A stretch of DNA of 64,000 bases from Nematostella vectensis (GCF_932526225.1 NC_064047.1:7811501-7875500), one strand, 5' to 3'; counted from the first letter of the stretch, positions 12,085-24,060 are shown. Notes: a model not told the origin generated them from the letters alone. Translations and numbers: made by a program.

Positions 12085-13110
12085 GTCAGAAGAAATAGGG
12101 GTTTGCGGTGTTGGCCTTTTTGTACGATATTGCGGTAAAAAAGCAAAAAACATGCGGTGACGCGGTATTTCAAAAAAAACTGCGAGATGGGAGTTTATAC
12201 TTTTCAAACGGCGGTATTGCGGTAAAAATAAAAATATTGCGGTGTTAATATTTCCTGCGGTGCGCGGGATTTGCCCGTGGTACGGAAGATCTAGCGCAGC
12301 GGGAAACAAGGTAAATGTTGGTGTCGCGCATGCTCTTCAATAGTCCAGACCTGGGACTCTCTTTGCGTTCGACATTCTGTCTCGCGTGAAAGAGGGTCCA
12401 GCATTTATTGCACGCGCATGCGCGAACATGTACCAATCAGCGATCTTCACGGCAAAAGTTGAAATACGAGCGCGCGCAATAACGGACGTGCCAAAGGAGG
12501 GTCGATTCCCGCTAGACCTTGTCGGGTGCAGAGCTCTGAAAATCGATCATCGCTAAGTTGAAAAGAATGTTTTGTACATGTGAAGGAATATCAGCGAACT
12601 GCTTGGGACTTGTTTTCTATAAAAACGCGATAAAATGTGATTGAAAATAAAATTCCAAAAAAGCGCGCGCTCGTTTGAAATGACGCTATTGCCTAAAGCG
12701 CGCGGGGGAAAATAACGAAAACGGAAAAGCTCTTTGATTGATATATTTTCCAGACTCTAATTATCATCTATCCTGTTCTCAGAAAAGATTGACAATCGAG
12801 TATTTACCCACGATCAAAATCAGCGTATTATTTCTGAAATAAAACCTCGCTCGTCCCTTTCGCAGCCATCTTGAACTAAGCAACAAGTCCACACCGCATA
12901 TATGCGGTGTATTTTCGCGCATGCGCATGCAATAAATACTGGACCCTCTTTCACGCGAGCCAGAATGTCGAGCGCAAAGAGAGTCCCAGGTCTGGACTAG
13001 CTCTTCAAAGCCTCGTCCTTCTGTGCTTTGCAATAATTCCGATTTTTGTATGCGGTATTGCGATATTTTCTAATATATTTTGTGCGGCATTGCGGTAATC
13101 AAACCCCCCC
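12085..13110. mobile_element. ~1-kb foldback DNA element
   Basis: Long imperfect inverted repeat. The arm at about 12,310-12,440 is matched in reverse complement by about 12,895-13,020, sharing CCAGACCTGGGACTCTC, GTGAAAGAGGGTCCAG and ATTTATTGCA.GCGCATGCGC. Outside the arms are CCGCAATA-rich ends, GGGGTTTGCGGTG on the left and ATTGCGGTAATCAAACCCC on the right. No open frame encodes a transposase, so it would depend on one from elsewhere. A diverged half copy lies at 4.84-5.1 kb. Confidence 0.8.
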
Positions 13111-13337
13111 TCCCCAAATAGGATCGATTCGATTCCCAGCTTGCTTCTGTGAGCCCACACAGGCGCGTTCCCAGGACTGGCTTAGGGGGTGGGGGTGCGC
13201 AGGTATCATATGGAAAGAGCATAGTCTTTGAAGATTCCTTAATAAGAAATGACCCGCTTTTGGCCGCCAAGGGGGGGGGGGGGGGGGGGGGCTGTGTGCG
13301 CGCCTGCCACAGAACGTGCCTTCGAGGCCTAGCGACA

Positions 13338-13530
13338 CTAAGCTGCATTGTCACCAGTTTACTTCCGGAGGTCCGACGGAAACCTCAACCGTTAAAATAC
13401 AAAAGAATCTATTTAAATCCGAGATATTAAACAGGCCATCCCCGCTCTAAATTATCAATCACATCCTCAAAGAAACTTCTAATAAACACACTGCACAATA
13501 TTTTCCGCATTTTCCGTTAATAAAAGCTTT
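13338..13530. mobile_element. TTAA-family MITE, copy B, truncated
   Basis: One arm only: GCATTGTCACCAGTTTACTT, the CCGGAGGTCCGACGG block and the following body match copy D at 59.6 kb. The right half is missing and the next element begins directly. Confidence 0.75.
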
Positions 13531-14184
13531 AAGCCCTGTGCAAACTGCCCCAACACATGGCCAGCATGTTGGTAATAAGTTCATGCTTGACTTGCGTGTG
13601 ATGCATTACGGGACCAAAGCCAACCCAAGACTCCATCATTTTACTTGTGTTCAAAAGGCAACCCAAGATTCCGCTTTGTTCCGGTTGAATTCGGTTTTAT
13701 TTGTTTCCTGATGTTGAAGTGGTCGCCATTTTTTACGATTACGAGTGATAAGAGGACGATAAAAAGCAATGATTTTAATCTAAAATTAGAAAGTAGCACG
13801 TGGGATTGTGTTCTGCATGATACATTTCAGTCATATATCACTTTGACGACCAAAAATTTGCGATGTTTTCTTTCATTATAGATGTGGTAACGTCTAATTA
13901 TTTTTGAAATGACAGCATTATTCGGACGCGAGCTAATGTATTATGAAAACGATGCAAATTAGCCCAGTATTGCTGGGTTTGTGTGCAAACTGCGCCAACA
14001 AAGGTGTGGTATGCAATAATGATCACGAGACAAAGGAGATGCTGGCGAAGTGTTGGCCAAAAGTTTGAACTCAATCAAAATCACGCCAGCACCAGCCAGC
14101 ACCTCCCAACACGGTGATCAAACTGCTCACGCATTGTTGCGCCAACGTCTCAGCAGCAATGCTGGCGCAGTTTTCACGGGACTA
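13531..14184. mobile_element. ~650-bp TIR element, longer copy
   Basis: Begins CCCTGTGCAAACTGCCCCA and ends in the inverse of CCCGTGAAAACTGCGCCA, so termini of about 19 bases are inverted with a few mismatches. The right half matches 44,545-44,896 inside MDN1 intron 6 (shared CTGGGTTTGTGTGCAAACTG and GCTGGCGAAGTGTTGGCC). Non-coding, non-autonomous. Confidence 0.75.
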
Positions 14185-17100
14185 GCCTATCTATACTCAA
14201 CCTTGCTGGCCACTAAATAGAGAGACGTTCGGCCAACCTCGCTGGCCACTAAACAGAGAGACGTTCGGTCAACCTCGCTGGCCACTAAATAGTGAGACGT
14301 TTGGCCAACCTCGCTGGCCACTTAATAGAGAGACGTTTGGCCAACCTCGCTGGCCACTAAATAGAGAGACGTTCGGTCTACCTCGCTGGCCACTAAATAG
14401 AGAGACGTTAGGCCAACCTCGCAGGCCACTAAATATAGAGACGTTCGGCCAACCTCGCTGGCCACTAAATAGAGAGACGTTCGGTCTACCTCGCTGGCCA
14501 CTAAATAGAGAGACGTTCGGTCTACCTCGCTGGCCACTAAATAGAGAGACGTTCGGTCTACCTCGCTGGCCACTAAACAGAGAGACGTTCGGTCTACCTC
14601 GCTGGCCACTAAATAGAGAGACGTTCGGTCAACCTCGCTGGCCACTAAATAGAGAGACGTTCGGCCAACCTCGCTGGCCGCTAAATAGAGAGACGTTAGG
14701 CCAACCTCGCTGGCCACTAAATAGAGAGACGTTAGGCCAACCTCGCTGGCCACTAAATAGAGAGACGTTCGGTCTACCTCGCTGGCCACTAAATAGAGAG
14801 ACGTTCGGTCAACCTCGCTGGCCACTAAATAGAGAGACGTTAGGCCAACCTCGCTGGCCACTAAATAGAGAGACGTTCGGTCTACCTCGCTGGCCACTAA
14901 ATAGAGAGACGTTCAGCCAACCTCGCTGGCCACTAAATAGAGAGACGTTCGGCCAACCTCGCTGGCCACTAAATAGAGAGACGTTCGGTCTACCTCGCTG
15001 GCCACTAAATAGAGAGACGTTCGGTCTACCTCGCTGGCCACTAAATAGAGAGACGTTCGGCCAACCTCGCTGGCCACTAAATAGAGAGACGTTCGGTCAA
15101 CCTCGCTGGCCACTAAATAGAGAGACGTTCGGTCAACCTCGCTGGCCACTAAATAGAGAGACGTTCGGTCTACCTCGCTGGCCACTAAATAGAGAGACGT
15201 TCGGCCAACCTCGCTGGCCACTAAATAGAGAGACGTTCGGTCAACCTCGCTGGCCACTAAATAGAGAGACGTTCGGTCAACCTCGCTGGCCACTAAATAG
15301 AGAGACGTTCGGTCTACCTCGCTGGCCACTAAATAGAGAGACGTTCGGTCTACCTCGCTGGCCACTAAATAGAGAGACGTTCGGTCTACCTCGCTGGCCA
15401 CTAAATAGAGAGACGTTCGGTCTACCTTGCTGGCCACTAAATAGAGAGACGTTTGGCCAACCTCGCTGGCCACTAAATAGAGAGACGTTAGGCCAACCTC
15501 GCTGGCCACTAAATAGAGAGACGTTCGGTCTACCTCGCTGGCCACTAAATAGAGAGACGTTAGGCCAACCTCGCTGGCCACTAATTAGAGAGACGTTCGG
15601 CCAACCTCGCTGGCCACTAAATAGAGAGACGTTCGGTCTACCTCGCTGGCCACTAAATAGAGAGACGTTTGAGCCCTCGCTTTGGCCACTAAATAGAGAG
15701 ACGTTCGGTCTACCTCGCTGGCCACTAAATAGAGAGACGTTAGGCCAACCTCGCTGGCCACTAAATAGAGAGACGTTCGGCCAACCTCGCTGGCCACTAA
15801 ATAGAGAGACGTTCGGTCTACCTCGCTGGCCACTAAATAGAGAGACGTTTGAGCCCTCGCTTTGGCCACTAAATAGAGAGACGTTAGGCCAACCTCGCTG
15901 GCCACTTAATAGAGAGACGTTAGGCCAACCTCGCTGGCCACTGAATAGAGACGTTAGGCCAACCTCGCTAACCACTAAATAGAGAGACGTTCGGTCTACC
16001 TTGCTGGCCACTAAATAGAGAGACGTTAGGCCAACCTCGCTAACCACTAAATAGAGAGACGTTCGGTCTACCTCGCTGGCCACTAAATAGAGAGACGTTT
16101 GGCCAACCTCGCTGGCCACTAAATAGAGAGACGTTCGGTCTACCTCGCTGGCCACTAAATAGAGAGACGTTCGGTCTACCTCGCTGGCCACTAAATAGAG
16201 AGACGTTCGGCCAACCTCGCTGGCCACTAAATAGAGAAACGTTCGGTCTACCTCGCTGGCCACTAAATAGAGAGACGTTCGGTCTACCTCGCTGGCCACT
16301 AAATAGAGAGACGTTCGGTCTACCTCGCTGGCCACTAAATAGAGAGACGTTCGGTCTACCTCGCTGGCCACAAAATAGAGAGACGTTTGGCCAACCTCGC
16401 TGGCCACAAAATAGAGAGACGTTCGGTCAACCTTGCTGGCCACTAAATAGAGAGACGTTCGGTCTACCTCGCTGGCCACTAAATAGAGAGACGTTCGGCC
16501 AACCTCGCTGGCCACTAAATAGAGAGACGTTCGGCCAACCTCGCTGGCCACTAAATAGAGAGACGTTCGGTCTACCTCGCTGGCCACTAAATAGAGAGAC
16601 GTTTGGCCAACCTCGCTGGCCACTAAATAGAGAGACGTTCGGCCAACCTCGCTGGCCACTAAATAGAGAGACGTTCGGTCTACCTCGCTGGCCACTAAAT
16701 AGAGAGACGTTCGGTCTACCTCGCTGGCCACTAAATAGAGAGACGTTCGGTCTACCTTGCTGGCCACTAAATAGAGAGACGTTCGGCCAACCTCGCTGGC
16801 CACTAAATAGAGAGACGTTCGGTCTACCTCGCTGGCCACTAAATAGAGAGACGTTCGGTCTACCTCGCTGGCCACTAAATAGAGAGACGTTCGGTCTACC
16901 TCGCTGGCCACTAAATAGAGAGACGTTCGGTCTACCTCGCTGGCCACTAAATAGAGAGACGTTCGGTCTACCTCGCTGGCCACTAAATAGAGAGACGTTA
17001 GGCCAACCTCGCTGGCCACTAAATATAGAGACGTTCGGCCAACCTCGCTGGCCACTAAATAGAGAGACGTTCGGCCAACCTCGCTGGCCACTAAATAGAG

Positions 17101-18828
17101 AGACGTTCGGCCAACCTCGCTGGCCACTAAATAGAGAGACGTTCGGCCAACCTCGCTGGCCACTAAATAGAGAGACGTTCGGCCAACCTCGCTGGCCACT
17201 AAATAGAGAGACGTTTGGCCAACCTCGCTGGCCACTAAATAGAGAGACGTTTGGCCAACCTCGCTGGCCACTAAATAGAGAGACGTTCGGCCAACCTCGC
17301 TGGCCACTAAATAGAGAGACGTTTGGCCAACCTCGCTGGCCACTAAATAGAGAGACGTTCGGTCAACCTCGCTGGCCACTAAATAGAGAGACGTTCGGTC
17401 TACCTCGCTGGCCACTAAATAGAGAGACGTTAGGCCAACCTCGCTGGCCACTAAATATAGAGACGTTCGGCCAACCTCGCTGGCCACTAAATAGAGAGAC
17501 GTTCGGTCTACCTCGCTGGCCACTAAATAGAGAGACGTTCGGTCTACCTCGCTGGCCACTAAATAGAGAGACGTTCGGTCTACCTCGCTGGCCACTAAAC
17601 AGAGAGACGTTCGGTCTACCTCGCTGGCCACTAAATAGAGAGACGTTCGGTCAACCTCGCTGGCCACTAAATAGAGAGACGTTCGGCCAACCTCGCTGGC
17701 CACTAAATAGAGAGACGTTAGGCCAACCTCGCTGGCCACTAAATAGAGAGACGTTAGGCCAACCTCGCTGGCCACTAAATAGAGAGACGTTCGGTCTACC
17801 TCGCTGGCCACTAAATAGAGAGACGTTCGGCCAACCTCGCTGGCCACTAAATAGAGAGACGTTCGGTCAACCTCGCTGGCCACTAAATAGAGAGACGTTC
17901 GGTCAACCTCGCTGGCCACTAAATAGAGAGACGTTCGGTCTACCTCGCTGGTCACTAAATAGAGAGACGTTCGGCCAACCTCGCTGGCCACTAAATAGAG
18001 AGACGTTCGGTCAACCTCGCTGGCCACTAAATAGAGAGACGTTCGGTCAACCTCGCTGGCCACTAAATAGAGAGACGTTCGGTCTACCTCGCTGGCCACT
18101 AAATAGAGAGACGTTCGGTCTACCTCGCTGGCCACTAAATAGAGAGACGTTCGGTCTACCTCGCTGGCCACTAAATAGAGAGACGTTCGGTCTACCTTGC
18201 TGGCCACTAAATAGAGAGACGTTTGGCCAACCTCGCTGGCCACTAAATAGAGAGACGTTAGGCCAACCTCGCTGGCCACTAAATAGAGAGACGTTCGGTC
18301 TACCTCGCTGGCCACTAAATAGAGAGACGTTAGGCCAACCTCGCTGGCCACTAAATAGAGAGACGTTCGGCCAACCTCGCTGGCCACTAAATAGAGAGAC
18401 GTTCGGTCTACCTCGCTGGCCACTAAATAGAGAGACGTTTGAGCCCTCGCTTTGGCCACTAAATAGAGAGACGTTCGGTCTACCTCGCTGGCCACTAAAT
18501 AGAGAGACGTTAGGCCAACCTCGCTGGCCACTAAATAGAGAGACGTTCGGCCAACCTCGCTGGCCACTAAATAGAGAGACGTTCGGTCTACCTCGCTGGC
18601 CACTAAATAGAGAGACGTTTGAGCCCTCGCTTTGGCCACTAAATAGAGAGACGTTAGGCCAACCTCGCTGGCCACTTAATAGAGAGACGTTAGGCCAACC
18701 TCGCTGGCCACTGAATAGAGACGTTAGGCCAACCTCGCTAACCACTAGATAGAGAGACGTTCGGTCTACCTCGCTGGCCACTAAATAGAGAGACGTTTGA
18801 GGCTCTGGGACCAGGGTAGCCTATCTAT
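14183..18828. repeat. 12-bp direct repeat bracketing the 36-bp array
   Basis: TAGCCTATCTAT occurs at 14183-14194 just left of the array and at 18817-18828 just right of it. It could be a target-site duplication of a unit that carried the array, or chance similarity left by a duplication. Confidence 0.5.
14199..18800. repeat. 4.6-kb minisatellite, 36-bp unit, ~128 copies
   Basis: Unit GCTGGCCACTAAATAGAGAG plus ACGTTCGGTCTACCTC. Variants at the GGTCTACC/GGCCAACC/AGGCCAACC positions alternate. Rare variants (GAGCCCTCGCTTTGGCC, AAATATAGAGACG, CACTGAATAGAGACG) recur together at fixed spacing, revealing higher-order duplications: the pattern at 15.06-15.97 kb recurs 2,770 bp downstream at 17.83-18.74 kb, and one at 14.43-14.58 kb recurs about 3,021 bp downstream. 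Because 36 is divisible by 3 and units lack stops in some frames, long artificial reading frames run through it. Confidence 0.97.
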
Positions 18829-19386
18829 CAGAAGTAACTGGGCGACAACTTCGTTCCGATGGCCTTTGCATACCTACTGCGCTCCTCAAATCCTGTCCAT
18901 CCCATTGGATGGATATGGTAGTATCAGTGACCCATCGGAGTCACCAGCGAAAAAAAAAGAGCATTCGGACTTCCAAGATGCACGGGAACGGGACAGAAAT
19001 GGTCTGAATTTTGGTTATTACTCAAATTAGGATCAATTTAAAATACAAGACATATGTTGTTATTGAAATTTATCGCCCTTTATTTATTCTTTGTACAATA
19101 ATTAAAACTGTCCACGAGTAAGATAGTATTAAAATAAAACAACATCACGAGTTCTTGATTCAACACAAGACACATAGGATGAAACTTTCTTTAAACCAAA
19201 TACATTTAAACCCTTTACCCCCTACCAATGAGTACTTCCGATGAGATTTTTCCTTTTCGTGCGAATGTTAAAAATGCCCCGAAAACATTGTGCGGAAAAA
19301 ACAAACGCAAAAATACGCGTGAAATTAACACTATATTTACATATTATCACAGGGGCAAAACCAATGGCACAACACCTTCCTCTACC
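18829..19386. other. Region without recognisable features
   Basis: AT-rich spacer between two repeat blocks. No gene or RNA seen. Confidence 0.5.
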
Positions 19387-19387
19387 G

Positions 19388-19935
19388 ATTAGCCTGCGTA
19401 GCAAGCGTTCCCGTGTGTTTCCAGCGAAAGGGAACCCAGAGATACAGAGAAAACCGGCGAGAAGTACGATATGCTTCATTTATCTCGCTGATCGAACTTT
19501 TCGCCGGTTTCTGGGTTACTTTGCGCTCGAAACACACAAGAACGCTTGGTTTCTTTGCGCTCGAAACACACAAGAACGCTTGGTTTCTTTGCGCTCGGAA
19601 CACACAAGAACGCTTGGTTTCTTTGCGCTCGAAACACACAAGAACGCTTGGTTACTTTGCGCTCGAAACACACAAGAACGCTTGGTTTCTTTGCGCTCGA
19701 AACACACAAGAACGCTTGGTTTCTTTGCGCTCGAAACACACAAGAACGCTTGGTTTCTTTGCGCTCGAAACACACAAGAACGCTTGGTTTCTTTGCGCTC
19801 GAAACACACAAGAACGCTTGGTTTCTTTGCGCTCGAAACACACAAGAACGCTTGGTTTCTTTGCGCTCGAAACACACAAGAACGCTTGGTTACTTTGCGC
19901 TCGAAACACACAAGAACGCTTGTTACGCAGGCTAT
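19388..19935. mobile_element. Foldback/TIR element with amplified right arm
   Basis: Left arm (about 19,388-19,465) begins TAGCCTGCGTAGCAAGCGTT and continues to ACCGGCGAGAAGT. The right side carries its inverse, ACTTTTCGCCGGT onward to CTTGTTACGCAGGCTA. TACCGAT lies directly outside both ends, a likely 7-8 bp target duplication of the kind left by hAT or Mutator-type transposases. Within the right arm a 34-bp segment has been multiplied. Confidence 0.75.
19512..19925. repeat. 34-bp minisatellite, ~12 copies, born from a TIR
   Basis: Unit TTTGCGCTCGAAACACACAA plus GAACGCTTGGTTTC, nearly identical throughout. The unit is the inverse of the left terminal repeat of the enclosing element, so the array arose by multiplying part of its right terminus. 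Confidence 0.95.
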
Positions 19936-20015
19936 ATACCGATCTAAGTAGGCTATCTACCGATCCACCGATCTAAGTAAAAAAACGGTATTTAGTTTTT
20001 ATCCTGGCGCAAGCC

Positions 20016-20032
20016 CCCCCCCCCCCCCCCCC
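20016..20032. repeat. Poly-C tract
   Basis: About 17 consecutive C directly downstream of the acyltransferase stop codon. On the transcribed (minus) strand it reads as a G run in the 3' UTR. Homopolymer length may be unreliable. Confidence 0.8.
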
Positions 20033-20035
20033 TTC

Positions 20036-22574
20036 CTATTCCTTTTTCCCAAGTACAAAAAATGCAACCCGAATTTCAGAATTCGAAAATCCCATTTGCT
20101 GGAACAAATTCTGCGAAATGTGATTGTTTTCTTCAATATAAGTGTAAGGTACCATGTTTGCCTTAAGCAACAGATTTGTCAGTCTCGTGATGACTGCTTT
20201 TGCAATTCCTTTTTTCCTGTGTTCAGTTATAGTGTGCAGTGCTGAGATACATCCAGCTTCAGCTACAAGTCCCCAGCCAACAAGCTCATCAGTATCACAA
20301 CAAAACACACCAACATTGTCAGAGTGTTGGATCCATCGCTTAAGCCGTTCAAGTGTATGTGGTGATGAGAACTTCCAGGTATTGTTAATGCGGTCTGCAT
20401 GATGTAGTTCCAGTTTGGCTAGACGGTAACCCCCAGGACATTCACTAGAAGCAAGAAGAATATATGATAAGGAGTGGCATGGGTATCAAATTGTAGGAGG
20501 AAGGGGAGGAAGGGGTAGGGAGATCAAGGGTGTGGTCATGGTGCTAGGGTTCTGTGTAGGTAGGAGGATTGTGAGGGGGTGGGGAATGGTCATGGTACAA
20601 GGGCGATGAGTGGGTAGGAGGGGTAGGAAGATCAAGGGAGTGGTCATTGTACAAGGGCGATGAGTGGGTAGGAAGTTCAAGGGAATGGTCATAGTACAAG
20701 GGCAATGAGTGGATAGGAAGATCAAGGGAATGGTCATGGTACTAGGTCGAAGAGTGGATAGGAAGATCAAGGGAATGGTCATAGTACTAGGGTGATGAGT
20801 GGATAGGAACATCAAGGGAATGGTCATGGTACTAGGGTGATGAGTGGGTAGGAAGATCAAGGAAATGGTCATAGTACAAGGGCGATGAGTGGATAGGAAG
20901 ATCAAGGGAATGGTCATAGCACAAGGGCGATGAGTGGATAGGAAGATCAAGGGAATGGTCATAGTACAAGGGTGATGAGTGGATAGGAACATCAAGGGAA
21001 TGGTCATGGTACTAGGGTGATGAGTGGGTAGGAAGATCAAGGGAATGGTCATAGTACAAGGGCGATGAGTGGATAGGAAGATCAAGGGAATGGTCATAGC
21101 ACAAGGGCGATGAGTGGATAGTAAGATCAAGGGAGTGGTCATTGTACAAGGGCGATGAGTGGGTAGGAAGATCAAGGGAGTGGTCATAGTACAAGGGTGA
21201 TGAGTGGATAGGAAGATCAAGGGAATGGTCATAGTACAAGGGCGATGAGTGGATAGTAAGATCAAGGGAGTGGTCATTGTACAAGGGCGATGAGTGGGTA
21301 GGAAGATCAAGGGAGTGGTCATAGTACAAGGGTGATGAGTGGATAGGAAGATCAAGGGAATGGTCATAGTACAAGGGTGATGAGTGGATAGGAAGATCAA
21401 GGTGGTGGTCATAGTACAAGGGTGATGAGTGGGTAGGAAGTTCAAGGAAATGGTCATAGTACAAGGGCGATGAGTGGATAGAAAGATCAAGGGAGTGGTC
21501 ATAGTACAAGGGAGATGAGTGAATAGGAAGATCAAGGGAATAGTGTTAGCACAAGGGCGATGAGTGGATAGAAAGATCAAGGGAGTGGTCATAGTACAAG
21601 GGCGATGAGTGGATAGGAAGATCAATGGAGTGGTCATAGTACAAGGGAAATGAGTGGATAGGAAGATCAAGGGAATGGTCAAAGTACAAGGGCGATGAGT
21701 GGGTAGGAAGTTCAAGGGAATGGTCATAGTACAAGGGCGATGAGTGGATAGGAAGACCAAGGCAGTGGTCATGCTACTAGGGTGCTGATTGAGGAGGAGG
21801 GGTAGGGAGACCTCTTTATTGGCCATGCGATATTTTGGGCATGGTGAGAACAGGGGAAAGTATTGAGGGAAGTAGTCAAAATACACTCAAATCTGCACAC
21901 ATCATAAATTAACAGGGGGAGACAATTAGCTAGACTGTTGCCTATGTAGACTGACCTTTCAATCAGGTGTTCTCTATCTCGTAACCAATAGATTTCTGGA
22001 CATGCTTGAACTTCAACATTTATCCCATACTCCTGAGCAATTGTCCTTACAAGTTCTGAACAATTCCAATCATTATCTGAAAAAGAATACCTATTTGTGA
22101 AATACTTTTGCATATGTAAGGGGGGCCCATGGGTGGTTTGTGTTAATAACAGAGCCATAGTAAGGGGTGAGGCATTTGGGGCACATGCCCCATCCTCAAT
22201 ATTTTAGAAAAAAAAATTAAGAACAAATTAAAAGTAACCAGTAGGGGTGTGGCTTTGCCCCCAATATTTTCCTAATGTTTTTGTATGATGCCTAATATTT
22301 TGAGGCCGGCGACAGCTCTAAATAACCGCAATACTCCATTAAGACAACAGTAACAATGATAATAAATGATGTAGACTAATTTAAGAAGTTAAAATAAAAA
22401 TATAAGTCAATTTAAAAACATATTTTAAACCCTACCCTGGAACTCAGATTCCCCAAGGGTTGTGAGGGACACAAGGACTTGGTCTGACTTAATAATATCT
22501 TTCAACTTCTCCTTGCTTCCCCTGTTATATACCAATACTGGGTCCTGCTTGACTTCATTCTGCAGGTAAATCAT
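20036..22574 (-). CDS. GLYAT-like GNAT-family N-acyltransferase
   Basis: Three exons: 22574-22436, 22076-21956 and 20444-20036. Phases 1 and 2 match across both introns and total 223 codons (222 aa). The C-terminal half looks like the acyl-CoA-binding fold of glycine N-acyltransferases: YRLAKLELHHADRINNTWKF (about residues 93-112), VGWGL, then SALHTITEHRKKGIAKAV, with RKKGIA (163-168) in the place of the GNAT RxxGxG/A CoA loop, and the ending NHISQNLFQQMGF. Such enzymes join acyl groups from CoA thioesters to amino acids, in vertebrates in mitochondria; the substrate here is unknown. Vertebrate members are about 295 aa, so the N-terminal half is short or an upstream exon was missed. Start ATG at 22574 is in frame with exon 1 but the region before conserved sequence is weak. 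Intron 2 is filled by a 45-bp minisatellite. Confidence 0.75.
20525..21790. repeat. 45-bp minisatellite in the acyltransferase intron
   Basis: About 26 copies of ATGGTCATAGTACAAGGGCG plus ATGAGTGGATAGGAAGATCAA and GGGA. It occupies nearly all of intron 2 (20445-21955). Units are mixed variants (GTACTAGG, GTGGGTAGG, GTTCAAGG) that repeat in blocks, indicating multi-unit duplication. Long minus-strand frames through it result from the multiple-of-3 unit. Confidence 0.95.
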
Positions 22575-23614
22575 AGAATTGTTTACTCAAGGGGAAGGGG
22601 GGTGTATCACCCGGATTTGTAAAAAAAATCAACCAGACATGTAACATTGATGATGTTGATTAGATCACCAAAACAAAAATACCTATATCATCTCACAGAA
22701 ACAGTCATAGGGAACCAAACTCGGTTGACGTGTCTATTGTGGCAAGGGAGTATCACATAAGGTGATATGCACCCAACAGTATTTTGAGGACGTCATCACT
22801 AGAGTCCCCCCCTTCCGACTTAATTTAGAAACAACAAAGACATTTGGAACGTTTTGACGTTTGTTATAATTGGAGTTTGTATTCAAACGATTCAAGGAAA
22901 TTAAGTTGTTACATAGGTTTATTTTTTTTTACAAATCCAGTTGATTTTTGGTACAAATCTGGTTAACTAGTTTGCTATATATATGGTTGATTTTTGTTAC
23001 AAATCCAGTTGTTGTTATCTATTTTTTTGATTGTTACAAACCCAGGTGAAACAGGAGTTCTTCCCATGTTGAACTTATAGGGGATGATGCTCATTATATT
23101 TTTAGGAGTCAAAACTGGCCCCCAGGTATTTTTAGTAGGCATCTGAGAGAAAACAAGCTTTTCTATTTGAAATAATATTGAAATATTGAATAAAATTGAA
23201 ATAGTATTGATAATTAAATAGTTCAGACTTCTAGGGGATACTGCTGGTTATCAACTATTTCTAGGGGTAATTTTTGCTTTTGGGGTATTTTTAGGGGTAG
23301 TAATTTCGGGTGTGCAGGTATTTTGTAGGGGTATTTTTTCAAATTTTCCAGCATCCCTATCACTTTTACCCCTCCCAAACCCAAGACTAACGGTATACTC
23401 AACAGTGTGCATTTATGTGTATGTAATCACAGTGTGTTTTCTGGTTTTGCAATATTTGTTTTTTTTTAACATTCTGTCTCAAAGTTTGGCACTATAAATA
23501 TTCCTTTAAATATTTAGGATGAAAAAGTATTTAAATATTTTTTTCTAAAATCTCCCATTTTTAAGGGAAAAAAAGAAGCACTAGGTTACAGCTAGGATGA
23601 ATTTTCCGTAATGA
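22575..23614. other. Region upstream of the acyltransferase
   Basis: Presumed 5' flank or 5' UTR of the acyltransferase. AT-rich with short self-similar runs (ACAAATCCAGTTGATTTTTG near 22.93-23.03 kb). No further exon could be supported. Confidence 0.45.
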
Positions 23615-24060
23615 TTCATTTTATTAATTAATTATTTATTTAGAGGCTTCTGTCACGATGTGACGAGGGGATTGCTAACGGACGTAAGGTCCCGGTGAGG
23701 CAAACCCCAACACACTACACATGAGAGGACATTTGTAGCTGATTAACAGAACTAACAAGAAAAATACTAGATAAAGATCAATACACATAAAGTAACAAAG
23801 CATAAAAGCTAGCGGCAGTCAATATTCAGCAATCTGCAATGAGGGCAGACAGTCTTCCATGTACAGACCCATTCAGGGTCAAAGTCAGTAAAAGCTGTTT
23901 ATCAAAGTACAGTTTTCTGACTTTTGTTTGAAAACTAGTAAAGGTAAGAGGTAGATTATTCCAAAGTGATACAATTCGGTTGAAAAAAGAGTCTCTGAAA
24001 AGTGATGTCCTGAAGCGGCGGGGGCAGAGATTGAGCGAAGACGCACCCCAACGGAGACAA
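23615..24060 (-). mobile_element. 5'-truncated non-LTR retrotransposon (LINE) 3' end
   Basis: On the minus strand, a frame ending at the stop 23826-23828 reads LCPRRFRTSLFRDSFFNRIV then SLWNNLPLTFTSFQTKVRKL, the typical C-terminal tail of CR1/L2/Jockey-type reverse transcriptase proteins. It is followed by about 190 bases of 3' UTR and a short ATTTA/TTAAT-rich tail at 23,615-23,640. Upstream enzyme domains are missing, so this is a dead-on-arrival copy. Confidence 0.75.

Noticed and set aside
14322-18781. Very long minus-strand reading frames (up to 1,132 codons) with a 12-residue repeat
   Set aside because: They follow from a 36-bp unit without stops; they switch frame at units with indels, have no start context, no non-repeat domain and no splice support.
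19241-19976. Overlapping frames on both strands with an ~11-residue repeat
   Set aside because: Produced by the 34-bp array inside a TIR element; several frames are open at once, as expected from the repeat and not from coding.
20486-21886. 466-codon minus-strand frame with a 15-residue repeat
   Set aside because: It lies across the 45-bp minisatellite and between two well-supported acyltransferase exons; it is an artefact of the multiple-of-3 unit.
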